Shown in pieces: positions 11,510 through 20,596 of a stretch of DNA of 64,000 nt. A program made the position numbers and the translations under genes. Within the stretch, counting starts at the first letter, position 1; every line of letters begins with the position of its first letter. Origin of the DNA: Nyssa sinensis. Taxonomy: Eukaryota; Streptophyta; Magnoliopsida; Cornales; Nyssaceae. Under the pieces are notes generated by a model. That model was given only the letters and a program-made list of their open reading frames with translations, was not told where the DNA came from and did not search any database. The stretch lies in contig CM018041.1 of NCBI GenBank assembly GCA_008638375.1, positions 12,384,552-12,448,551 of the forward strand. The letters are read 5' to 3'.

Positions 11510-11554
11510 TTGACCGTTGACCGTTGACCGTTGACTTTGAATTTGACCGTTGAC
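11510..11554 (+). promoter_or_regulatory. Cluster of six TTGAC (W-box core) motifs in the copia A leader
   Basis: TTGAC occurs at 11510, 11517, 11524, 11531, 11543 and 11550, mostly at 7-bp spacing; four are TTGACC and two TTGACT. TTGAC(C/T) is the known binding core of plant WRKY factors. The sister copy keeps a similar but altered cluster on the opposite strand at about 31835-31890. Regulatory function is inferred. Confidence 0.5.
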
Positions 11555-11634
11555 TTTTCAAATCTGGTGCATTCTGCTCAGTTTTCATCCTGCTTTCCTT
11601 TTTTGCTATCTGTTTATACGTTTGAAGATTTGAT

Positions 11635-13903
11635 ATGTCTCAATCTGCATCGAATCTCGATTCTATTATTCGTCCTATAGACATAATATTGGATGGATCC
11701 AATTATAGTATGTGGGCTCAGAATATGGAGGTTTTCTTGAAAGGACGCCGATTATGGCGTTATGTGACTAGAGACCTTGCTACACCAACACAGAAGGCAA
11801 GTGAGACAGAAGAGGCATTTTCAACTCGTCTGGAAGAATGGGGTAGTATGCACTACAAGATTTTGTCTTGGTTCATCAACACCTCTGTTCCATCCATCAA
11901 CAGTCTCCTTCCAAGACTTGGGAATGCTAAGGTTGCTTGGGATTTTCTGGCCAAAAGATACAACTGCACCTATGATGCTTCCTTGGAGTTTCAACTAGAA
12001 GCTAAACTTTATTAGATGCGTCAGGACACAGGCCAGTCTATTGCTGATTTTTATTCTCAGACCAATCATCTTTGGGAACAATTATCTGCCGCAGATCCAA
12101 AGTTAGCATGTGCTCAAGACATTCAAACATTTGCTACCTGGCTTGATCGACGGAAGTTTATGCACTTTATGATGGCTCTTCGTGATGATTTTGAGTCTAC
12201 TCGAGCCTCTCTTCTTCATCGTCAACCACTTCTGACTTTAGATGCTGCTGTTTTTGAACTCATCTCTGAAGAAACTCGTCGTTCCACTATGAAGATGCAA
12301 TCATCTGATATGGTTCTTGCCACTGCTTCTCGTGGTCCTTCACCATCTTCTACTGGACGTTCATCATCCCAATCCAACTCCAAGATCCGTCTTTGCCAGT
12401 GGTGTAATTTCCGTGGTCACACCATTGATGAATGTCGCAAGTACAAGTCTTATCAGCGGCAACAAGCTTTCCAACAGCCAGCTACGGTCTCCTCATCTAC
12501 TCCTGCTCACCAGACAGCTGCGCTTGCTTCCTCTACTTCCTCCGCACCCGAGTCTTCGTCTCCATCCACTCCTCTCACTGCAGCTGACGTAACGGCCTTA
12601 ATTCATCAGGTTTTGTCCCAATCCTCCACTGCCTTATCCGTCACCCCAGGTAAATCTCAGTGGTTTATAAACTCTGCTTGTTGTAACCATATGACATCTG
12701 ATTTCACCATCTTCCCTCATAAAACTGCTCTTTCTCCCAATCCTGCAATATACACTGCCAATGGATCTCATATGCTTGTTAGTCACGTAGGGTCTATTTC
12801 TACCTCTAATTTATCTATCAGTGATACTTACCTTGTGCCTCAATTATCCTTAAATCTTCTTTCTGTTGGACAACTTTATGAGTTAGGCCTTGATCTGAAA
12901 TTTTCTAACAAGGGTGTTGATGTACAGGATTCATGGACGGGTCAGCTGCTTGGGACATGCCGTAAAGTTGGACGTCTTTTTGAGCTCACATCTCTACAGA
13001 TTCCTTCTTCCACAAACACTTCCATGGCTACCATTACAGTTACTTCCAGTTTGTGGCACTCTTGGTTGGGTCATGCCTCACTTCCACGTGTCCAGTTCTT
13101 GGCTTCTCAGGGTCATTTAGGTCCAGTTAAATTTCAGTCTTTTAATTGTATGTCATGTCATCTTGGAAAACAAACACATTTATCTTTTAATAAAAGTGAC
13201 TCTTTTTCCGCAGCTCCTTTTGACTTAGTTCATTCTGATATATGGGGTCCTGCCCCGACACCGACTAAGAGGGGATCTCGTTATTTTGTTATCTTTGTGG
13301 ATGATTACAGTCGTTATACTTGGATATATCTTTTGCAGCACAGGTCTGAACTCACCACTGTTTACCAAAATTTTCACAAAATGGTGCAAACTCGATTTTC
13401 TTGTACCATTAAAACTTTTCGTTCAGATAATGCAATGGAATACAAAGATAAATCCTTTCTTGCCCTTTTACAGCACAATGGGACAGTCTCTCACCATTCT
13501 TGTCCATACACCTCACAACAAAATGGTCGCGCAGAACGTAAACATCGCCACATTCTGGATACAGTAAGAGCACTTCTCATCTCTGCCTCTCTTCTAGAAC
13601 ATTTTTGGGGCGAAGCTGCTCTTACTGCTGTCTACACCATCAATCGTGTTCCCTCACCCACTATACATAATAAAACTCCTTTTGAGCTTCTTTATGGTAC
13701 AGTTCCTAACTATTCATTACTTCGAGTTTTTGGTTGTGTTTGTTTTGTCACTCTTCCCTCACATGAACGCACCAAACTTGAGCCTCGATCCGAACTCTGT
13801 TGTCTTCTTGGTTATGGTCTCACTCAAAAGGGTTATCGTTGTTATGATCCCATCGCTAAACGTCTTCGTATTTCTCATCATGTCGAGTTTTGGGAACATA
13901 AGA
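11635..13903 (+). pseudogene. gag-pol: Copia A gag-protease-integrase (one stop, truncated)
   Basis: Gag starts at ATG 11635 (MSQSASNLDSIIRPIDIILD). A TAG at 12013-12015 replaces a Gln codon found in the sister copy. The next 634 codons are open. They hold the zinc knuckle CQWCNFRGHTIDEC (about 12393), a protease site reading WFINSACCNHM in which the catalytic Asp has become Asn, and the integrase zinc region (WHSWLGHAS, then CMSCHLGK). The integrase core follows with HSDIWGP, FRSDNAMEY and QQNGRAERK, so all three acidic residues are present. The match ends at FWEHKM. The protein would process and insert element DNA; this copy cannot. Confidence 0.9.
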
Positions 13904-15118
13904 TGACGAGAAATTTGTAAACATATATGGTATCCCTACTTCAAGGTAAACATAATTAACTTTCATTGCTACATATATGGTATCCCTCCAAAAATAGTTA
14001 ATTATAGTAGGTTTTATCCCTTTTTCAAGGTAAACGTAATTAACTTTCATTGTACTTTAAAATTTGTTAATATTTGAATGTGAATTTTAGTATAATACAT
14101 TTATGTCATAATTGTGTTGGAGCAATTGATGGAACACATGTTCGTGTGAAAGTGTTTAATGAGGATGCCCCGAGGAACAATGGAAGGAATAATTATCCAA
14201 CACAAAATGTGTTGGCTGCTTATTCTTTTGACTTAAGATTCACATTTATCTTACCTGGATGGGAAAGGACTGCATTTGACTCAAGAATAATTAAGAATAC
14301 GCTCACTAGAGATGATAATATGAAAATCCCTAACGGTAATTTTTATTATAAAAATATAATTTTTTGTTATATGATTCATAACAATTTAGTAATAATGACT
14401 TTCATTTTTAATAGGCAAATACTATCTTGTTGATGCGGGATACATGTTAAGGAGTGGACTTATCACACCTTATATAGGCGTATGTTATCATTGAAAAGAA
14501 TACACCAAAGATCGACCAGAGAATCCTCAAGAATTATTTAATCTTTGACATGCTTCCTTACGTAATGCAATTAAGAGAGCATTTGGTGTATTAAAGAAAC
14601 AATTTCCTATTATAAGAAGTACAACAGAGCCCACTTATTCAGTTAAGACACAATCAGAGATTATTTTAGCATGTTACATTCTTCATAATTATTTAATGGG
14701 TGTAGATCCTGATGAAGGGATTATTAATGAAATGGATCAAGAACTTTTAAACCAACCTCCCGACGAAGAAGAGGTTCACGCTTCGATGAAAGTAGGTGAG
14801 GATTACAAGGATTTGGAAAATAAATAAAAGCTCTTAAATCATAGTATCAAGGGTAGGACGACCAAAGTTTAAACCTTTAATTTTCTCTTTAATCATTCTT
14901 TCATTGAGCATGCTATATCTACACATCAATATATTATATAATGTCTCTCACCAAACCATTTTTTGATCTTCTCATTAAAAAAACACAAACCATGGTTATC
15001 CCTCTATTTATTAAATGATTTTGCAAGTATTTGGGAAGTGTATGTATATCTGTGTTTTTGTGTGTGTGTGTGTGTAAGAGATGGTGCAGCATAAAATATT
15101 TATATAAAAGAGGAATAC

Positions 15119-15699
15119 CTTCTGTCATAGAAGATGTAGCTTCCTTGATCTCATGCGCTACATCGGGTTCCCTTTTTATCTCACGAGCTAACTGCAGTGG
15201 AAACTCTTTCTCGCAAACACTACTTGAATCAAACTCACACACATTAAAATGCATGCCTCCTATATGCTCAAATACTACAAAATCTCCGAGATAGAGGCCA
15301 TGGTGTTACACAAAATTATCCCAACCTTCTCAGAAGTAAATAAATCCTTTGGCACATTGACTAATTTTAACATGCCATGACTCTTGACAACTTGTTAGAA
15401 TTGCTTCTTCCGATTTTACTTCACCTAGTTTTCTACAAAAAGCCGGTGGAATGAGTTGTGAAAATTTGAAATTCAGAAAACTATAATATAGTGATTGAGT
15501 CACTATGAAATGTCGCTACATTAAGAAGAGAAAAGACACTTGGACTGACCACACACACACATAAACACAGATATACATACATATATATATATAAAGAAAG
15601 AGAGAAAGGACATACAAGTTCTGCAACGAAACCAGGCATCATAACCTTGAAGAAATGCCTAAAAATGGGAAGCTCCCTTTCCATCCGAGAAAAAGACAT
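15119..15699 (-). pseudogene. B3-domain (REM-like) transcription factor fragment
   Basis: Exon 1 (15616-15699) encodes MSFSRMERELPIFRHFFKVM, then MPGFVAEL, and ends at a GT donor. Exon 2 (about 15119-15460) encodes IPPAFCRKLGEVKSEEAILT, SWHVKI, EGWDNFV, GLYLGDFVVFEHIGGMHFNV and CEFDSS, the consecutive strands of a plant B3 DNA-binding domain. Two in-frame stops in exon 2 fit C-to-T changes of Arg or Gln codons. It lies inside the CACTA element and runs in the same direction as its presumed promoter. REM-type B3 proteins are nuclear DNA-binding factors. Only one B3 domain is seen, so it is a fragment, most likely captured by the transposon. Confidence 0.75.
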
Positions 15700-15739
15700 A
15701 TTCTCACCTAGTTGGCAAGTATGATATTCAAAACAGAGA

Positions 15740-17640
15740 AGAGACGTCCTATCAGTGGTACCGGAATTGAATCTTTATTTATCATAATCACTTTACTTCT
15801 AATTTTTAGGTCATTTAATAGTTAAAACATCTTATCAATATGTCACAAAACATGGAAATGACAGCCTCAATATAATCGCAAACAATACTTCATACTATCA
15901 ATATGTCACAAAACATGCAAATGACGAAACAAAAGGGATTAAAGTGAACATGGGAGAAAAAATTAGATTTAATATGAAAATTCAAATCCAAACATATTGA
16001 GCGAAAAAAGCTAAATTTTTACCCACCGAATCTACATGTCATGAACAAAATCAGATCAAGAATCAAGAATCAAATCAGAGATAAGAAAACAAACCTTGTT
16101 TTCGATCAAGGATCAGATAAAGTCAATCTACTTCGACACGATAATTGTAACAAGATTGGACTTAAATGGACTAGACCACCAGTCTAGTATGTGGCTATGG
16201 TACATTAATCATGTGCTACAAATTAACTAATCAGGATATTCAAGATTTTGTGACATAAAGGTTAAAGTAATTAAACTCTCGTTAGGCCAAATTTCAATTA
16301 GGCTTTGTTTATCAAATTTTTTAATTCATTTTGTCGAAAAGTGATTAAAAAATTAATTCTCTAACACTTTCTAAATAAAATTAAATAGCCTTTTATTAAT
16401 GATAATTAAGACTATTGTTTTGTGAGTGACTTATCATAATGAATTTGGTGATAATGAACAAAAGCCCAAATGGTTAATTTGTGTTATGAATGAATATTTG
16501 GTAAGTTATTGAAACTTTTTTTAAGTGCCCGATCAAAATTTGAAAATAGCAGCTCAAATGATTATTGGGTTAGAGCAGCTCTTAAGTAGCATTTGGGATT
16601 GTAAATGAGTTGAGTTCGGCCAAGTGGTGGGTTGTTCAAGTTTAACTTGCTAAAATAAATGAATTTCAAATTATAATCAAGTTTGGTTTATTTATTTCTC
16701 AAACAAATCTTAAACGAGTCTCTAATTGAACAAATAGCAAGTCGAGTTTGAGTAACAATAAATTTTATATAATATTAGATTACTTAATAACTTATCGAGT
16801 CGAGTTCAAGTTAGACATTAATAAATGAATGAATTTTAAAATATGTTTAAATTTAACTTATTTATTTTACAACCCAAGTTCAATGGAGAAACAAGATCTT
16901 CCAAAAACACCACAACCTACCCCGGTTCAAGAAACACAAAACGCACCGAAGAAACAACTGATATTCCTGGCTGGGATCAAAAGCCATTTGGTGTGCAAGA
17001 TGAACCCTTATGTTTTTAACATCATCAACCTCATGTAACAATACATTAAAACTCAAAGCAACTATAGAAAGTTAAAAGGGTAACAAAATTTGATTCAAAG
17101 AAAGAAACCAACTCATATAAAATTACCAACCATAGAACTTAATCTAATATCTGCATAGAACCAGAATCAATCGTTGAAAATTATAAAAACAAAAGATCAT
17201 ACCAACAGGCATAAATAAAACATAGATTACAGAATATAACGAATACAAAATCTTAAGTATAAGTTAAAAATTAATTAACACACAGAAAAACACAAACAAC
17301 AAAGAATCAATTAAAAAATAGGGGAAAGGCACGACAACGACAATAATTTTCAATCACGCAGAAACCCTAAAACATCAAATAACATAAATAAAAAAAACGA
17401 ATCCAAGAAGAGAAAAAAAAATTAATACAAATGAATCACACCATAAAATCCCAAGACGAATCAAAACCTGAAAATCTTACCTAGGGGAGATTCATCGAAC
17501 GAGGCTAGAGAGAGACTGTTCTGTCCGCCACCGCCGTCGAGAAGAGTGAGAATGGAGAAGAAGAAACCACCGCGCCGCCGACAAATCGAGAGGAGAAGAG
17601 GAATATGAGGGGTCGAAGTACTGATCGAGAGGGGAAGAAG
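15740..17640. other. CACTA interior without recognised gene
   Basis: The stretch is AT-rich. A short open frame at 16883-17038 (MEKQDLPKTPQPTPVQETQN) has exon-like composition, but no family is recognised. Region 17460-17640 is pyrimidine-rich on the minus strand with a GTAAG donor and looks like the leader of the element transcript. Confidence 0.4.
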
Positions 17641-17649
17641 AAAATGAAA

Positions 17650-17976
17650 GGTCAGTGACCTTTTTAGAGACGCACATTGAGTGTTGCTAAAAGTAAATGA
17701 GCGTCGCAAATAGTGGGACAGCACGACGTCATTCCAATTAAACAAATATTAGCGACGCACACTGAGCGTCGCTAAAGTTTGGCGACGCACATGTGCGTCG
17801 CCAATATTTGTTGGTCCGTCGCTAATTGTTTGGCGTCCTTTTTTTGAGCGGGAAAGGCCCATTTTTTGTTGCTTTTAGCGACCCTCATAGTGTGCATCGC
17901 TAATAGTGGCCTTTTGCGACGTACACCTGTGCGTCGCAAATAACGAGCGTCGCAAAAAATAGGTTTTTTTGTAGTG
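17650..17976 (-). repeat. CACTA terminus with GCGACGC subterminal repeat array
   Basis: GCGACGC or its complement GCGTCGC, with near variants, occurs about ten times. Several copies are paired head to head; at 17781-17802 GGCGACGCACA is followed directly by its exact reverse complement. Subterminal repeats of this kind are binding sites for CACTA-encoded proteins in known elements. Confidence 0.75.
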
Positions 17977-18315
17977 TACTCAAGAAGAATATATAAGAGA
18001 TTCAATTGCTATTAGCATGTGGGATGACTATGTAGTTGATCAAGTGTGATATTTAGCTAGTTGGTTGGTTGTAGCAAAACAAACTTATTTGGTTGATTGA
18101 TAAGCACTCAAAACATTTATTTTGTTTAGACTTATTATTTCTTTGTTATTATGTTATCATGTTGTGGTTTTAATCACCTTTATTTTGTTTAGACTTATTA
18201 TTTTCTATTCTTATGTTACATCCAAAAATTATATATTTATTGTTTGTTTTTATTTTGCTTCAATATTTTACATTGTATTTAATTTTCTTGTATGTTTTTT
18301 ATATAGATAATACAA

Positions 18316-19296
18316 ATGAGTAAAAAGGTAAAGACAAATGACACAAGTAAAAGGGATAGATTTATATGGATAGCTCTAATGGATGATGCGTTAATTGATG
18401 CATTTTATCACCAAAATGTCATAGGAAACAAGATTGATGACACTTTCACCACGAAAGCATATGATGTGGTTGTGAAGGAATTATGTGAAAACTTGGTATG
18501 GATGTGAACAAAGATAGAGTAAAAAATCGTCTAAAAACTATTAAAACGCATTTTAATGAGTGCTTTGATTTGTTTAACTATGGTTTGAGTGGATTTTCTT
18601 GGAGTCCAATAACAAAATTATGGAGTGTTGAATCGGAAGTTTGAAAGTCACTAATAGAGGTATGATTTTTTATTGATTTAGTGATTGTGTTTTTTTTTTT
18701 TATTAACAAAAATCTTTTTTTTATATATATGCTAATTTGACTACTGTTTATGGTTTTTTAACAGGCCTGAAAAATGGAGGACTACACCAATTAACCATTA
18801 TGACAAGTTGTGTGAAATGTTTGCTAAAGATAGGGCAATAGGTGCTGGTGCGGAAACTGCAAAGGAAAAACGATGACGATGGGATAGCTCAACTAGTGAG
18901 AATCCTTTGGAAAGCATTCATAGTATTGACCAACTAGTATCACAAAATGAAGTAACTTTGGAAAACTTCATTTGTGATTTCGATGATGACGTAGAAAATA
19001 TTATGTCTCCTAAAGCACCTTCTAGTGTACCTTCTCAAAGTGCAACATCAAAAAAGAAAAAGAAAAAAATGAGATATGATGATGAGAAAGATGTTCAAAT
19101 GATTAAGGCAATTGAATCTGTTGTTAAAGCTATCAAAGAAGGCAATGCTATTTATGAGAAATATCATCAGCCAGTTTATTCAGAGAGAGAAATCTACAAT
19201 GAATTAACAGCGATTGGAGTTCAGGAATTCCTTCTCGATGATGCTTATCTATATCTTGCTAGCCATCCTGATATAATAAGGCAATTCTTACGTTGA
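18316..19296 (+). pseudogene. Harbinger Myb/SANT-like DNA-binding protein, broken
   Basis: The frame starts MSKKVKTNDTSKRDRFIWIA and MDDALIDAFYHQ, then shifts by one base at about 18498 and continues DVNKDRVKNRLKTIKTHF, NECFDLFN, GFSWSPITKLW. This is the Myb/SANT-like domain (Myb_DNA-bind_3) found beside Harbinger transposases. A GT-AG intron lies at about 18661-18764. The second exon gives PEKWRTTPINHYDKLCEMFA and, after a stop, an open 129-residue end with a lysine run (KKKKKKMRYDDEKD). The partner would bind the transposon ends and bring the transposase into the nucleus. Stops at a Trp and an Arg codon plus the frameshift make it inactive. Confidence 0.85.
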
Positions 19297-19417
19297 CTAT
19301 TTGAAAGGCGCAAGGGAATTTTGGAGAGAATGATGCAGTCATAGAATGCCACGTTTACTTATGGATATGTTCTCTTTTGATGATAGTGGTTTTTGTTGAC
19401 AAAAACTTATTTGGATA

Positions 19418-19946
19418 TTTTATTTTTGGTCACTTTGGACTAGTCATGTTTGGTTTTTTAAGAAAACTAATGTTATGTTATGTTTATTTTAATGAAAATT
19501 ACAATCAGAGATTGAATTATGTCCATGCTATAAATGCAGCTGCTCATTATTTTGATTGTTTTATTTGTAAACTATATTGTTGAATAATTTGTATTTTATT
19601 TTTGGTCACTTTGGACTAGTCATGTTTGGTTTTTTAAGAAGACTAATGTTATATTATGTTTATTTTTAATGAAAATTACAATAAGAGATTGAATTATGTC
19701 CATGTTATAAATGCAACTGCTCATTATTTTGATTGTTTTATTTGTAAACTATATTGTTGAATAATTTTCATTTTATTTTTGGTCACTTTGGACTAGTCGT
19801 GTTTGGTTTTTTAAGAAGACTAATGTTATCTTATGTTTATTTTAATGAAAATTACAATCAAAGATTGAATTATGTCTATGCTATAAATGCAGCAGCTCAT
19901 TATTTTGATTGTTTTATTTGTGAACTATATTGTTGAATAATTTGCA
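19418..19946 (+). repeat. Three tandem copies of a 176-177 bp unit in the Harbinger tail
   Basis: The phrase ttggtcactttggactagtc recurs at about 19427, 19603 and 19780, and each unit ends in actatattgttgaataattt. The unit lies just after the Myb-like gene, in its probable 3' untranslated region. Copies differ at a few bases. Confidence 0.85.
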
Positions 19947-20374
19947 TAAAATGTCTACAAGCACCAATTGGAATCAACCTTTGTAAATATGATTTTTCAA
20001 ACACCAGATTGCTTAATTGATAACAATATTTTAACCATTAACAAGGTAGAAATTGTTTGATGTGATTCTTATTTTGGTGCATAACATACATACCTAATAG
20101 AAACTATCTTTTGGTTAGTAAAATATATAGCCTGGATAAGGTTAAAATAAAAAAAAAATTATTGAGTTTGAATAGAGAATAATGTAAAATCAGTGTAACA
20201 TTGCTGGTAAAAGTTATCATGGAAGATTCAATTAATGTCCAATTTACCGAGGAGGAGCAGGTTGCTCATGCAATAATCAGCCATTAAACTTTATTAAGGC
20301 ATATTCTTGCAATAGGTTGGAACACACTTTAGCTACAATTAAATTACTAATTATTAGTATGCTTAATTTAAAAG
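19947..20374. other. Harbinger 3' interior, nothing recognised
   Basis: AT-rich sequence between the tandem repeats and the pyrimidine-rich right subterminal region. No gene or repeat structure was seen. Confidence 0.5.
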
Positions 20375-20596
20375 GTTACAATAGTAAAATAATATAAAAT
20401 CATTTCATTTCCTTTCTCTCCTTTATCATTCCCAACAAGATGAAAGGATTATATTAGTTTTTCCTCTTCTTTCCTTTCATTAGTTATCCAAACATAAAGG
20501 AGGGATTACCCTCTCCTCTCCTCTCTTTTCCTTTCCCTCATAACTAATACTCTCCTCTCATTTCCTTTCCCTCCTACTTATCCAAACAAACTGTTA

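Larger units (their letters stand above)
10940..13903 (+). mobile_element. Copia A, plus-strand copy, truncated after integrase
   Basis: A 154-bp LTR, a primer-binding site, a long leader and gag-protease-integrase are present. The frame then stops matching at about 13903, exactly inside FWEHKM, where the sister copy (23289-32392) continues into RT. RT, RNase H and the 3' LTR are absent, and Harbinger-type sequence follows. A deletion therefore removed the 3' half of this element, probably together with the 5' exons of the Harbinger transposase. Confidence 0.8.
14830..17976 (-). mobile_element. CACTA (En/Spm-type) transposon with captured gene fragment
   Basis: The right end reads, on the minus strand, CACTACAAAAAAACCTATTT, a canonical CACTA terminus, at 17976. 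It is followed inward by 300 bp of GCGACGC/GCGTCGC subterminal repeats. Further in (17460-17650) lies a pyrimidine-rich leader with a possible splice donor, which suggests a minus-strand promoter region. The interior holds B3-domain exons in the same orientation and no recognisable CACTA transposase. The left terminus was not found; it must lie between about 14810 and 14930. The element separates the last codons of the Harbinger transposase from the rest. Confidence 0.65.
14074..18049 (+). pseudogene. PIF/Harbinger transposase (DDE_Tnp_4), broken
   Basis: Exon part 14090-14333 reads CVGAIDGTHVRVKVFNEDAP and WERTAFDSRIIKN, giving the first two acidic residues of the DDE site. An intron (about 14334-14412, GT to AG) follows, then YYLVDAGYMLRSGLITPYIG and [13 protein letters not shown], where the expected catalytic Glu is Lys. 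Two in-frame stops lie in the second exon. The last residues (EEYIRDSIAISMWDDYV) are found at 17978-18049, separated by the CACTA insert. N-terminal exons are missing. The enzyme would cut and paste the Harbinger DNA together with the Myb-like partner. Confidence 0.85.
4566..20593 (+). mobile_element. PIF/Harbinger transposon (autonomous type, decayed) with nested inserts
   Basis: The left end is CACTATGTTTGGAAGGAAGG and the right end, reverse-complemented, is CAGTTTGTTTGGATAAGTAG; 11 of the first 13 bases match. Both ends abut TTA (4563-4565 and 20594-20596), the usual Harbinger target duplication. The target frame of copia I resumes in register across the site. The interior holds the two genes typical of this superfamily: a DDE_Tnp_4 transposase (14074-18049) and a Myb/SANT-like protein (18316-19296). 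Purine- or pyrimidine-rich subterminal regions flank it (4575-4740 and 20400-20590). It spans 16 kb because copia C, copia A and a CACTA element landed inside. Confidence 0.85.

Noticed and set aside
11159..11513. Proline- and arginine-rich frames in the copia A leader
   Set aside because: Two overlapping frames in a GC-rich leader; the sister copy does not keep them equally and no domain is seen.
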